The notes beneath the pieces were generated by a model that was given only the letters and a program-made list of their open reading frames with translations, was not told the DNA's origin and did no database searches. From Paraburkholderia caffeinitolerans (GTDB lineage: Bacteria > Pseudomonadota > Gammaproteobacteria > Burkholderiales > Burkholderiaceae): DNA of 64,000 bases. The position numbers were made by a program, and so were the translations under genes. The DNA is taken from the NCBI RefSeq assembly GCF_902859945.1, contig NZ_CADIKL010000002.1, positions 248,001-312,000 on the forward strand, in the 5' to 3' direction. Shown piece after piece: positions 25,374-34,017 of this stretch (the first letter of the stretch is position 1; every line of letters starts with the position of its first letter).

Positions 25374-26051
25374 TCAGCCCGCCGCCCCGCGCCCGACCGC
25401 GAGACGCAACGCATCCAGATCGAGCACATCGATCGCGCGGTAACGCGTTTCCACCAGCCGCTCCGCCCGAAACTTCCTCAGGGCCGCTGCAACCGCCTCG
25501 CGCGTCACGCCTAACGCATCGGCAATATCCGATTGCCGCACATGGAGCGACAGCGCGCCCGCGCCCCGCTCCACCTCGGCAACGAGAAATTGCGCAACGC
25601 GTTGAGGCACCGAGAGGCGAAGTGCGCTATCGAGCCTGTCCGCCGCATTAACCAGCCTTTCGGCGAGTTCGGCAAGCAGCCGGTCGCGCAATTCGGGCTT
25701 GCGGTTCAGCAGGTCTCTGAACTGGCGATCGGAGAGCCGCAGCAGACGAACGGCGCCCACCGCTACCGCGTCATGCGTGCGCGGACGCCCCGTCAACAAT
25801 GGCAGCTCGCCAAACGATTCCCCCGGGCCGAAAACGGCCGCATTCACCTTCCGTCCGTCGCGATCGAGGCGGCTAAAGCGCACCTGACCTTCGATGATGA
25901 CCTGAAGCGAACGGTCATGATCGCCCTGCCGATGGATCGTCTGCCCCGGGCGATAGCGCACTTCTTTTCCCTCGACGCACAACTGCGCTCGCGTTGCCTC
26001 GTCGAGCATCGCGAATAGCAGATGAGCGTCGATATTGTCCTGGGCGGTCAT
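25374..26051 (-). CDS. Crp/Fnr-family transcriptional regulator
   Basis: The 225-residue protein has an N-terminal cyclic-nucleotide-binding-type barrel (RPGQTIHRQGDHDRSLQVIIEGQV, FGPGESFGELPLLTG) and a C-terminal winged helix (HVRQSDIADALGVTREAVAAALRKF). The Fnr iron-sulfur cysteines are absent, so it is not an oxygen sensor of that kind. ATG 26051 is preceded by AGGGG; TTG 26057 is a weaker alternative. A CRP-like site lies 16-31 bp upstream, in the gap shared with the divergent reductase gene, suggesting autoregulation and control of that operon. Confidence 0.9.
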   Translation of the reverse strand: MTAQDNIDAHLLFAMLDEATRAQLCVEGKEVRYRPGQTIHRQGDHDRSLQVIIEGQVRFSRLDRDGRKVNAAVFGPGESFGELPLLTGRPRTHDAVAVGAVRLLRLSDRQFRDLLNRKPELRDRLLAELAERLVNAADRLDSALRLSVPQRVAQFLVAEVERGAGALSLHVRQSDIADALGVTREAVAAALRKFRAERLVETRYRAIDVLDLDALRLAVGRGAAG

Positions 26052-26066
26052 CGGCAACCCCTAGAT

Positions 26067-26082
26067 TGTGAATTACTTCATA
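26067..26082. promoter_or_regulatory. CRP-like binding site
   Basis: TGTGA-ATTACT-TCATA matches the CRP consensus TGTGA-N6-TCACA at all but one arm position. It is 16 bp before the Crp-type ATG and about 108 bp before the reductase ATG. Confidence 0.6.
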
Positions 26083-26190
26083 TTCTACGCGGCACCCGGC
26101 TGATAAAAATCGCGTGTGGCAAGCGTGGCATTGCTGCTCACGAGGGTAAAAAGGCGGTGCCGATCATTTCACGAGCCGGGCAGATACAGA

Positions 26191-27288
26191 ATGAACGACG
26201 GAGACAACACCAGGACAGAGCTCGATGACGCCCCGCCGGGGGCGTTTCGCCTCGAAGTAGCGAACGGCGCAGGATCTTGCTGGTTGCGCCCTGGCGAAAC
26301 CGTGCTCAAAGCCGCCGTGCGCCAGGGCATCCGTATTCCGCACCTTTGCATGACAGGCGAATGCGGTTCGTGCCGCTGCCGCCTCGTGCGTGGGACGGTG
26401 CGGCTCAAGCGCGATATTTCCAGCCATGTCGACGCGGCGGCATTGCACAAAGGCGACTTGCTGGCATGTCAAAGCGAAGCGCAAAGCGACATTCTGCTTG
26501 CCGTACCGGGCCTTTCGCGTGGCGAGGATTCAGGTGCGCCGATCACCACGGACTGCCGGATCAAATCGGTTACCCCGCTGAATCACGATATCCGGCTGCT
26601 GACTCTCGAACTCGACAAGACAATCACATACCGCGCGGGGCAATACGGACAGATTTGCATTCCTGAACATCCGTCGCTGGAGTCCGCGCCGCGTTGCTAT
26701 TCGTTTAGCTCAGCCCCGCAGGATCATCCGCAAACCGAGGTGCAATTCCACGTGCGGCGCGTGCCGGGTGGTCAATTCACAGAATGGCTGTTTGCCGGCG
26801 ACCGCGCCGGTCATCCGCTCACCATGACGGGCCCGCTCGGCGATTTCGGCTTTCGCGACGATGGCCGCGCGGTCGTGTGCGTGGCGGGTGGCAGCGGGCT
26901 CGCGCCGATCAAGGCCATGCTGGAGCAAATGAGCGGGCTCGAGCGCGCGCCCGACACGACGCTCTTCTTCGCCGTGCGCAGCCAGCGCGACCTGTATTGC
27001 ATGGACGAACTGGAACGCCTGCAAAGTCACTGGCCTGCTCCCGGTCGCCTCCTCGTGCTGCCTGTCCTATCGAGCGAGGCTGCCGATTCGGGTTGGCAAG
27101 GACTGCGCGGATTCTGCACCGAGCACCTCGAACGCTTTTGCAGCCTCGCGGACACCAGCTTCTATCTGTGCGGGCCGCCCCCCATGGTCGACGCGACCCT
27201 GGAAAAACTTCAAGGCCATACGCCCGCGCATTGCATCCATTACGACCGCTTTTTCGACCGCAGCCATTTCTCCGAAGCCGCGGCCTGA
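26191..27288 (+). CDS. 2Fe-2S ferredoxin / FAD / NAD(P)H reductase, oxygenase electron-transfer component
   Basis: The 365-residue protein combines a plant-type ferredoxin domain with a ferredoxin-NADP-reductase module. The 2Fe-2S ligands are Cys53, Cys58, Cys61 and Cys93 (CMTGECGSC, then ACQSE). The reductase module has FAD motif RCYSFSSAP, nucleotide motif GGSGLAPIKAM and the C-terminal YLCGPPPMVDA. Such proteins pass electrons from NAD(P)H to oxygenases or di-iron hydroxylases. The di-iron membrane hydroxylase two genes downstream is the natural partner. Start ATG 26191 has only a weak ribosome site; a longer version from GTG 26116 is possible. Confidence 0.9.
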   Translation: MNDGDNTRTELDDAPPGAFRLEVANGAGSCWLRPGETVLKAAVRQGIRIPHLCMTGECGSCRCRLVRGTVRLKRDISSHVDAAALHKGDLLACQSEAQSDILLAVPGLSRGEDSGAPITTDCRIKSVTPLNHDIRLLTLELDKTITYRAGQYGQICIPEHPSLESAPRCYSFSSAPQDHPQTEVQFHVRRVPGGQFTEWLFAGDRAGHPLTMTGPLGDFGFRDDGRAVVCVAGGSGLAPIKAMLEQMSGLERAPDTTLFFAVRSQRDLYCMDELERLQSHWPAPGRLLVLPVLSSEAADSGWQGLRGFCTEHLERFCSLADTSFYLCGPPPMVDATLEKLQGHTPAHCIHYDRFFDRSHFSEAAA

Positions 27289-27312
27289 TCACGATTACCC
27301 GAGGAAATCACC

Positions 27313-27792
27313 ATGACGAAGAAAAGCCTTGCCCTTAGCCTGCTGCTGTCCCTCGCCGTGCAGGCACATGCCGCCAGCGCGCCGATTCATCTCACCCTTG
27401 GCGGCGCCATCAAGAACTCGTCGCGCATGAACATCACGCCGGAACGTTCGCGCATAGACGTCCTCGTCGAAGGCGCGGGCGTCATCACTGCGCAGGGCAA
27501 GACGGTCCGCTTCTACGCGCTATGCAATGTGATCGACACACTGGACGGCACGAAGCAGGTCGAGGGCGCCGGCGACTGCGAACTCAAGTCGACGGCAGGA
27601 GGCGTCGCCTACCTCCATTATCGGGGCGACGCCGAACACGCCGATCGCGGACGGATCTCCATCGAAAGCGGCACGGGCGACTTTGCCGGCATCTCGGGCA
27701 GCGTCGCTGTCGAAGCCAGCGTCAACCCGACCAAAGTTGGCAAGCCGGTGTTCCTCATGGAAGACCAGCGCGACAGCGCCAGTCAGCCATAA
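27313..27792 (+). CDS. Secreted protein of unknown function in the hydroxylase operon
   Basis: The 159-residue product has a signal peptide (about 1-20, cleavage after HAASA). The mature part of about 138 residues is rich in beta strands and Gly and has two Cys (FYALCNV, AGDCELK) that could form a disulfide. The layout of a small periplasmic beta-barrel, GRISIESGTGDFAGISG being a hairpin, recalls lipocalin- or allene-oxide-cyclase-like folds, but I do not recognise a family. It lies 24 bp after the reductase and 15 bp before the hydroxylase, so it probably serves the same pathway, perhaps by binding substrate or product. Confidence 0.75.
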   Translation: MTKKSLALSLLLSLAVQAHAASAPIHLTLGGAIKNSSRMNITPERSRIDVLVEGAGVITAQGKTVRFYALCNVIDTLDGTKQVEGAGDCELKSTAGGVAYLHYRGDAEHADRGRISIESGTGDFAGISGSVAVEASVNPTKVGKPVFLMEDQRDSASQP

Positions 27793-27807
27793 GCCGGGAG
27801 AGAGAAC

Positions 27808-28704
27808 ATGAATGTCGCGATCATATTTGGCCTGATGTTCTTCCTGCTCGTGCTCGATCTGTCGACCGGACAATTCCGCAACCCGCAAGCGTCGAGCGGA
27901 CGCGAACTCAGCATCAACGTGTTGAGCCAGATACTGGCCTTTTCCGTTCGGGCGCTGCTGCTCGTGGCGCTCGCCTGGCCAATCGCCCGGTTCCTGCCTC
28001 AGTGGAAAGGCGCGCTGGCTCACCGACCAGTGTGGCTGATGTTCATCGTCATCCTCGTGATCGACGACTACCTGAACTACTGGCTGCATCGCATGGCGCA
28101 CCAGTGGCCGCTGCTGTGGCGCCTGCACAAGCCGCACCACACGCCAACCTACCTCAATGTCCTGATGGCCGGACGAGAAAATTCGCTCTACTACTTTCTC
28201 GTTCCAGCGTTGTGGATGGCGCCGGTATTGATCTACCTTGGCGCCGGCACCGCCTCCGCACTGGTATTCGGATTCAAGGGGGTCGTGACGATGCTTCAGC
28301 ACACAGGGTATCGCTGGGACCTTTGGCTGCGCCGGTATCGTGCCGGGAGGGTGCTGCTCGATAACGTGGAAAAACTCGTGGTGCTGCAGGACTTTCATCA
28401 CGCACATCACGGGCTTGGACGGTATGGCCATGCATCCTCGAATTACGGCAATATTCTCTGCATCTGGGATGTGCTGCATGGCACGACACACCCGAGGCAA
28501 CCGCAGCGGCAAGACGCCTATGGCGTGCCCGCGGGCATGCCCGTGGAATCCGGAATGGTGCAACTGTTCTGGCCGCTTTTGCGTGACAGGCGTGCGAGCT
28601 TGAAGCAAGCGACGCCACTGACTCAGAGTTCCGAGGAAGAACTGGCCGCCGCCGATGCCGTGATCGTCACGGCCGCCGGCATCGCCATTGCGGTCACTCG
28701 CTAG
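27808..28704 (+). CDS. Di-iron membrane hydroxylase/desaturase (fatty acid hydroxylase superfamily)
   Basis: The 298-residue integral membrane protein has four or more helices and the three histidine clusters of the sterol desaturase/fatty acid hydroxylase superfamily: HRMAH near residue 95, HKPHH about 11 residues on, and HHAHH near residue 200. The di-iron centre would hydroxylate or desaturate a lipid-like substrate with electrons from the reductase encoded upstream. The GAGAGA before the ATG supports the start. Its 3' end overlaps the convergent SDR gene by 11 bp. The substrate is unknown. Confidence 0.88.
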   Translation: MNVAIIFGLMFFLLVLDLSTGQFRNPQASSGRELSINVLSQILAFSVRALLLVALAWPIARFLPQWKGALAHRPVWLMFIVILVIDDYLNYWLHRMAHQWPLLWRLHKPHHTPTYLNVLMAGRENSLYYFLVPALWMAPVLIYLGAGTASALVFGFKGVVTMLQHTGYRWDLWLRRYRAGRVLLDNVEKLVVLQDFHHAHHGLGRYGHASSNYGNILCIWDVLHGTTHPRQPQRQDAYGVPAGMPVESGMVQLFWPLLRDRRASLKQATPLTQSSEEELAAADAVIVTAAGIAIAVTR

Positions 28705-29572
28705 ACTTCAGCATCGCCGGCAGCGAAGGCAGATGAAACCCGCAAAACGGCTTGCTGCGCTCATGGGCGGCAAGCGGCTGACCACCCGGTGCGTTGACCG
28801 CACCGCCGTCGACGCGCAGACAGGTGCCGGTGACGTAGGCCGCCGCCGGGGAAAGGAGGTAGACGATAGCCGCCGAGACCTCGGACACGTCACCGTACCG
28901 CTGCAACGGAATGCCCGCCAAATGCTCATGAATCGCCGCTGCGCCGTCGGCGCTGTAGTTGTCGAAGCCGCTGGACGCGATCAGTCCGGGCGCCACCGCG
29001 TTGACCCGAACGCCGGAAGGCGCCCATTCGACGGCCGCCGTTTCGGTCAGATTCAGCATGCCGCTGCGTGCAGCCGCGGAGTGTGCGAAGCCGGGCAATC
29101 CATGATCCACGGCGGCGATCATGTTGACGATGACGCCGCCGTTTCGCTCCATCCAATGCGTGTAGACCTCCCGCATGAAGATGAAGCCGCCGGTCAGGTT
29201 GGTGCGGACGACCGCTTCGAAGCCCCTGGTGGTGAAATCCTTCATGGCGCCGTAGTACTGGCCGCCGGCGTTGTTGACGAGACCGTCGATGCGTCCGTGC
29301 ATCGCGAGCACCGATTCGACAACGGACGCGACAGCCGAATCGTCGCGAATGTCGCAACCATGAACGGAGGCGTCGCCTCCTTCGGCTAGCAGTTCCTCGT
29401 GAACGGCACGCAACTTCTCGACATTGCGGCCCACCAGCGCGACGTGCGCGCCCAGATGGACGAGTTCGTGCGCAGTACAGCGGCCAATGCCGCTGCCGCC
29501 GCCGGTGACGATAACCGTCTGTCCAGCGAACAAGCCGGGCCTGAATACAGAGCGGAAAGTGGATCGCGTCAC
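28694..29572 (-). CDS. SDR oxidoreductase, peroxisomal enoyl-CoA reductase-like, without the catalytic Tyr
   Basis: The 292-residue Rossmann protein has TGGGSGIG and NNAGG motifs. Where classical SDRs have YxxxK this one reads HSAAARSGM, so the catalytic Tyr is His and the Lys is Arg-like. That substitution is known from 2,4-dienoyl-CoA and trans-2-enoyl-CoA reductases (DECR/PECR), so reduction of an enoyl-CoA double bond is the best guess. GTG 29572 overlaps the stop of the MFS gene as GTGA; the upstream continuation of the frame is a shadow. It is the last gene of the leftward porin-led run. Confidence 0.82.
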   Translation of the reverse strand: MTRSTFRSVFRPGLFAGQTVIVTGGGSGIGRCTAHELVHLGAHVALVGRNVEKLRAVHEELLAEGGDASVHGCDIRDDSAVASVVESVLAMHGRIDGLVNNAGGQYYGAMKDFTTRGFEAVVRTNLTGGFIFMREVYTHWMERNGGVIVNMIAAVDHGLPGFAHSAAARSGMLNLTETAAVEWAPSGVRVNAVAPGLIASSGFDNYSADGAAAIHEHLAGIPLQRYGDVSEVSAAIVYLLSPAAAYVTGTCLRVDGGAVNAPGGQPLAAHERSKPFCGFHLPSLPAMLKSSE

Positions 29573-30873
29573 GCGACACCTCGCGATGCAAGCGTCAGCC
29601 GGCGATGTGCGCGCTCCGGATGCAGATAGCAGGCACTGAGCAGCGCCGCGACGATCAGCAAGCCCCCGCCGATGGCGAAGCCGAGTTGATAGCCGTGCGC
29701 GCCAATGCCGTGATGATGTTCCACCAGCCGGCCCACCACCACCGGCGAGATCGCTCCCGCACTGGTCGCGACGGCGAGGTAGATCCCCATCACCGAACTG
29801 CGCTGGACCATCGGCACCAGTTCCGCGAGAATCGCGGGCACAAAGGTAAAGCAGATGGTCGGGAGGCAGGTTGCGACGCCGAGCACCGCTACTTTGGCAA
29901 GCGGCGCCATGTCGATCATGGTCAAGCCGATGAGCAGCACGCCGCCCAGCAGAAACGCCGCGTTGATGACATTGACGCGCGCCTTCCTGCTGGAAGCACC
30001 GCGCGCCAGCATGCGGTCGGAGATCCAGCCCAAGGCAATGGTGTAAGGCGCCGTCAGCAACAGCACGCCCGAAAACAGCCGGCCGGAAGTCACGGCGTCG
30101 AAGCCCAATCCCATTTGCAGATACGCGGGCAGCCACGTGAGAATCAGCGCACCGGACCAATATGCCGCGAACCCGATCAGCAGCAGGATCAGCACGGACG
30201 GCATGGTCAGAATACGACGGTATGGCAGTCGTGACATTGCGGCATCGGGGGCCGTCTGATCGCCAACCCCAGCCGTTGCGCTGGGCGCCGCGCCGAGATT
30301 GCCTTCGCGCCCGAAGCACAGCCATAGGAGACACCAGAGCGCACCGACAATCGCAAGCAGTTCAAAGTTCGTGCGCCACCCCCAGTGCTTCGAGACGAGT
30401 GGAATCAGCAAGCCCGCGAGAACCAGCCCGACCGCCGCCCCCTGATTGAAGATCGCCATCGGAAGGCTTCGCTTCTCGTTCGGAAACCATTTGAAAAGCG
30501 CATGCATTGAAATGGCGATGGTCGGTCCCTCGGCAATGCCGAGCACCACGCGGCAAACCAGAAAGGTCATCACGCCATGCGCAAAAACCAGCGGTATTTG
30601 CAGCACCGACCAACTGAACGCAAGCACGAGAAGAATCCAGCGCGCGGGGTAGCGATCCGCCAGAAAACTCAGCGCCACGCCGGATAGCGAGAACAGCCAG
30701 AAGAAACTCCCGGCCAACACGCCGAAGTCCGCAGCGGACATCTTGAGTTCCGCCATCAAGGGTACGGCCACCATCCCGAGAACAATCTTGTCGAGAAAGT
30801 TGACCAGCGCGAGGCCGGTCAGCAGAAAGGCAATACTCCACGCCCGCCCGGGTCGATAAGCTGAATTGACCAT
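29569..30873 (-). CDS. MFS transporter (anion:cation symporter-like)
   Basis: The 434-residue protein has twelve hydrophobic helices, the MFS loop motif FLADRYPARW after helix 2, and a repeat near ISDRMLARG in the second half. It resembles organic-acid symporters of the ACS group. ATG 30873 lies 28 bp after the stop of the alkylsulfatase-like gene; longer frames are shadows. In this context it probably imports a carboxylate substrate of the catabolic pathway, but specificity cannot be read. Confidence 0.88.
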   Translation of the reverse strand: MVNSAYRPGRAWSIAFLLTGLALVNFLDKIVLGMVAVPLMAELKMSAADFGVLAGSFFWLFSLSGVALSFLADRYPARWILLVLAFSWSVLQIPLVFAHGVMTFLVCRVVLGIAEGPTIAISMHALFKWFPNEKRSLPMAIFNQGAAVGLVLAGLLIPLVSKHWGWRTNFELLAIVGALWCLLWLCFGREGNLGAAPSATAGVGDQTAPDAAMSRLPYRRILTMPSVLILLLIGFAAYWSGALILTWLPAYLQMGLGFDAVTSGRLFSGVLLLTAPYTIALGWISDRMLARGASSRKARVNVINAAFLLGGVLLIGLTMIDMAPLAKVAVLGVATCLPTICFTFVPAILAELVPMVQRSSVMGIYLAVATSAGAISPVVVGRLVEHHHGIGAHGYQLGFAIGGGLLIVAALLSACYLHPERAHRRLTLASRGVA

Positions 30874-30901
30874 TGTTGATTGCCTTGTGTGCAAGTAGGT
30901 G

Positions 30902-32704
30902 TCAGTCAAGCGGCGGAATGCTGAAGTTCGTCTTCGGATCGAAGTGATCGAAGCGTCCAAGAAACGCGCGCACGCGTTCGCGGCTGCCCTCAATATCCGT
31001 CGTCGGATCGGCCAGCAATGCATCCACGTCGTACTCGCCGTTGTAGAACTTCGCCCATGCAAGCCGGGGCAGCACGATGGCGTCCTCTGCCTGCTGGTAA
31101 TGGCTTGCCGGATCGGCCACGAATTCCGCCACGCCATTGCGCACGTGCAGCCCGTAGGTCTTGTCGACATCCGTGAATCGCACGGCCAGCACGCAGTCGA
31201 CGCCCTCTGCCTTGAGCGGGTCGATACGCACACGGAAATGGTTGACGAGCACCGCCGGGTTCGCGAGCATCAAACGCGCCACCGGCATGAACAGCACGCG
31301 TGGAATCTTCGTGCTGCCTTCGAGCGCGCGCGCCTGCGAAATCAGAAACGCACGGGCGATCGAGCCTGTCGCCGCCCGCGCCATCTTGCGCAGCGCCGCG
31401 GCCTTCGTGCTGCGCACGGCGGGATCGAGCGGATCGAGGCGATACAGATAGTTGGCGAGTTGCGCGGCCCACGCATATTCGCCCTTCTCCAGCGCATTTT
31501 CGGCGGCGCTCATGAGCCGGTCGCGGCCGCCGGCCAGTTCCGCAATTTTCTGGGCTTCGACCACAGTCGGCAAGGTGTTGATCGTGGCCGCGTCGCCGTC
31601 GAACCAACCCAGCGCGTGCTGGAAGATGGCTTGAGGAAATGCCGACAGCTCACCATAGACCTCCGCGTTCTGCGCAATGTCGCTCAACGCCTTCGGCAGC
31701 ACGAGCACGTGCTTCAAATCCTGGAGGCCCAGCCCTTTGAGCGCGCCGCGCACGGTCTGATCGTAGATGAAGGCCAGTGCGTCCATGTACCCGGTCACCG
31801 TCTTGCGGGATGCGTCCGCCCCCATGATCGGGAAAGTATGCGTCGACAGCACGTAGTCGGGATTCAGGTCGCGGATCTCCCTCAAGCCGGCAATCCAGCT
31901 GCGCGGATCGCGGAACGCCGCGCCGCGCAGCGGATAGACGTTCGGAATCGCGTGCCAGAGCATATTGGTCAGGACAACTTTGCGCTCGGGAAGCCATACC
32001 GTGATGCAATCGTCCGCGTCGGAGCCATAGCGCGTCAGAAAGCGCATCCGGACACCATCGATCACCGCTTCCTCCTCGTGCTCGACGATACGGGTTGGCG
32101 GCAGCATCGCCCGCTCGGGCTTGAAGTCCATCAGTGGCGCGATGGCCGCATCTTGTCCTTCGGACGGCATGAAATTATTGAACTGCTGCATCGCGCGGAC
32201 GTTCTGCAGAATGTCCAGTTCAGGAATGGGCAGATCGGGGGAGGCGAGATTCTTCGGCAGATTCGGGTGCGCGACGATCTCCACGTCCTTGTTGCCATCC
32301 GCGATCACACCCGCACCCCAGATGTAGTGCCAGTGGCTATAAATGATCGCAGTGACCGGCTTTGTGCTGATCTTGCGGATGTCGCGCAGGATCGTTTCGG
32401 CCTCCTTTACACTGAACCCGGTGTCGTAGACGATCAGCCCGCGCTCGCCTTCGATGACGTGGACATTCACGAGGCTATGCCCGATCACCGACCAGACGCC
32501 ATCGGCGATCTTTCGCACCTCCGGCGTATGCGGCTCCGACGCGCGCAACCGCTCCAGCGCGACGCGATTGACGACTGCCCCGTTCGGCGCGGTGGCCAAC
32601 TCCACGGGCGCACCCATGTAGCGAGCGATGGTCGGTGCGTGAATACCCGGCTTCACGTTTTCGTACGGCGTATTCGCGTCAGTATTCAGGGGTGCGTCGG
32701 TCAT
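30902..32704 (-). CDS. Alkylsulfatase-like metallo-beta-lactamase-fold protein with degenerate metal motif
   Basis: The 600-residue protein has the architecture of SdsA1/BDS1-type alkylsulfatases: a metallo-beta-lactamase domain (about 60-330), an alkylsulfatase dimerisation segment (TVTGYMDALAFIYDQTVRG onward) and a C-terminal SCP2-like domain. The first metal motif should read HxHxDH but is H124-W-H126-Y-I128-W129, so Asp and the last His are lost. The later NVYPLRG and STHTFP regions are kept. It may use one metal, a different metal, or act on another ester. No signal peptide is seen, whereas some sulfatases are exported. It is co-directional with the SDR and MFS genes. Confidence 0.82.
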   Translation of the reverse strand: MTDAPLNTDANTPYENVKPGIHAPTIARYMGAPVELATAPNGAVVNRVALERLRASEPHTPEVRKIADGVWSVIGHSLVNVHVIEGERGLIVYDTGFSVKEAETILRDIRKISTKPVTAIIYSHWHYIWGAGVIADGNKDVEIVAHPNLPKNLASPDLPIPELDILQNVRAMQQFNNFMPSEGQDAAIAPLMDFKPERAMLPPTRIVEHEEEAVIDGVRMRFLTRYGSDADDCITVWLPERKVVLTNMLWHAIPNVYPLRGAAFRDPRSWIAGLREIRDLNPDYVLSTHTFPIMGADASRKTVTGYMDALAFIYDQTVRGALKGLGLQDLKHVLVLPKALSDIAQNAEVYGELSAFPQAIFQHALGWFDGDAATINTLPTVVEAQKIAELAGGRDRLMSAAENALEKGEYAWAAQLANYLYRLDPLDPAVRSTKAAALRKMARAATGSIARAFLISQARALEGSTKIPRVLFMPVARLMLANPAVLVNHFRVRIDPLKAEGVDCVLAVRFTDVDKTYGLHVRNGVAEFVADPASHYQQAEDAIVLPRLAWAKFYNGEYDVDALLADPTTDIEGSRERVRAFLGRFDHFDPKTNFSIPPLD

Positions 32705-32770
32705 GTTCAGTTGAATTCCCGAGTGTTGGAAAGGTTCTGGCGCATTGATTCGCTCGCTATCGCTGATAAA

Positions 32771-33517
32771 TCAGCGCATACCGCAATCGATATCGATCGT
32801 CATGGCGTTCAAGTAGGCGTTCTCGACGATATGCCTCACCAGTCCCGCGAACTCCTCCGGCCTGCCCATGCGCCGCGGAAAAAGCATCTTCTCCAGCAGC
32901 CCGTCCGAAACCTTTTGCGGCATGCCGGCCGACATGCCCGATTCGAAAAGGCCCGGTGCAATCGACACCACGCGGATAGCGTGATCGGCGAGGTCGCGTG
33001 CGATCGGCAGCGTCATGCCGATCACCCCCGCCTTGCTCGCGCTATACGCGGCCTGGCCCATCTGCCCCTGCCGCGCCGCGCCCGACGAAGTATTGATGAT
33101 GACGCCGCGCTCGCCGCTCTCGTCGGGTTCGTTCGCTGTCATGGCAAGCGCCGCGTAGCGAATGACATTGAAAGTACCCGTGAGATTGACGCCGAGCACG
33201 CGGTTCCAGAGTTCGGACGGAAATAGCTGTCCCTTCGAGATCGTCTTGCTCGGGCCGAGAATGCCCGCGCAGTTGACCGCGACGTGCACCGCTGCGTGCA
33301 TCTCGAGCACGCGCTCAACGCCCGCGCGGACACTGGCCTCGTCCGAGACGTCGACGGCAATGCCACTCATATCGGCGCCGAGTGCTTCGTCCAGTTTCGT
33401 CTGATCGAGATCGAAGCCCACCACCTTCGCGCCCGCCGCCGCGAGCCCCTTGCAGGTCGCGAGCCCAAGACCCGAGGCCGCCCCTGTAACGATTGCCACC
33501 TTGTTCTGCAAATTCAT
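32771..33517 (-). CDS. SDR 3-hydroxyacyl-CoA dehydrogenase type II-like
   Basis: The 248-residue SDR has TGAASGLG, NCAGI, INTSSGAA and a complete AAYSASKAG active site (Tyr and Lys present). The sequence resembles 17-beta-HSD10/3-hydroxyacyl-CoA dehydrogenase type II (QGQMGQAAYSASKAGVIGMTLPIARDLA), which oxidises 3-hydroxyacyl-CoA or a hydroxysteroid with NAD. ATG 33517 is chosen because AAGG lies just before; the upstream frame extension has no homologous character. It lies 66 bp before the alkylsulfatase-like gene in a leftward operon. Confidence 0.88.
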   Translation of the reverse strand: MNLQNKVAIVTGAASGLGLATCKGLAAAGAKVVGFDLDQTKLDEALGADMSGIAVDVSDEASVRAGVERVLEMHAAVHVAVNCAGILGPSKTISKGQLFPSELWNRVLGVNLTGTFNVIRYAALAMTANEPDESGERGVIINTSSGAARQGQMGQAAYSASKAGVIGMTLPIARDLADHAIRVVSIAPGLFESGMSAGMPQKVSDGLLEKMLFPRRMGRPEEFAGLVRHIVENAYLNAMTIDIDCGMR

Positions 33518-33611
33518 CTTGCTTGCCTTTTTCCGTTCCAGCTTGAATTTCGTTGCAGCAGCACGTCCGGACACGTCATGTTTCCAGTGTCCGGGACGCA
33601 CACTACATCAG

Positions 33612-33968
33612 CTATTGGTTGCCTGAGAGTCCAAAAATGGCCAAGGTATTCTTTACCGACGTCACGCCGCTTACGCTCTGCGCCGCCTGAGTGGCCAGGT
33701 CCACTTCCGCCTGTTCGGGCACCGACCCTTCGAGCGTCACGGCCCCCTCTTTCACACGCACGGTGATGCGCGTGGAGTTGAGACCTTTGGTCCGCGTAAG
33801 CGCGCGGACGACGTCCTTACGCAACGCACGGTCGGCGGCCTTGCTGTCGACGCCCGGCGCCGCCACGCTGGCAGCAGTGACCGGGCTGCTGCTTTGTGCA
33901 TGAGCACTCAAGGGGATGGCAACAACGCATGCCAGCCCCAACATCATTGCGATTCCTGAATATTTCAT
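33612..33968 (-). CDS. Periplasmic BON-domain protein
   Basis: The 118-residue exported protein has a leader ending at SAHAQ and a single BON domain (about 45-110: LRKDVVRAL, ITVRVKEGAVTLEGSVP, VSGVTSVKNTL). BON domains bind phospholipid or pack against outer-membrane proteins. Placed between a porin (49 bp upstream) and catabolic genes, it may stabilise the envelope under hydrophobic stress. No enzyme function is expected. Confidence 0.88.
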   Translation of the reverse strand: MKYSGIAMMLGLACVVAIPLSAHAQSSSPVTAASVAAPGVDSKAADRALRKDVVRALTRTKGLNSTRITVRVKEGAVTLEGSVPEQAEVDLATQAAQSVSGVTSVKNTLAIFGLSGNQ

Positions 33969-34017
33969 TTCGTTCTCTATTTATTCTATTGTGCCGTTCG
34001 ATGCGTGGGGCCCGGTA

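Noticed and set aside
30902..32704. Naming the protein an active SdsA alkylsulfatase
   Set aside because: The HxHxDH zinc motif is lost, so the enzyme name is not justified.
30899..33226. 775-residue open frame on the + strand opposite the alkylsulfatase-like and SDR genes
   Set aside because: It is antisense to two well-supported genes, is Arg/His/Val-rich like other high-GC shadow frames, and shows no domain or ribosome site.
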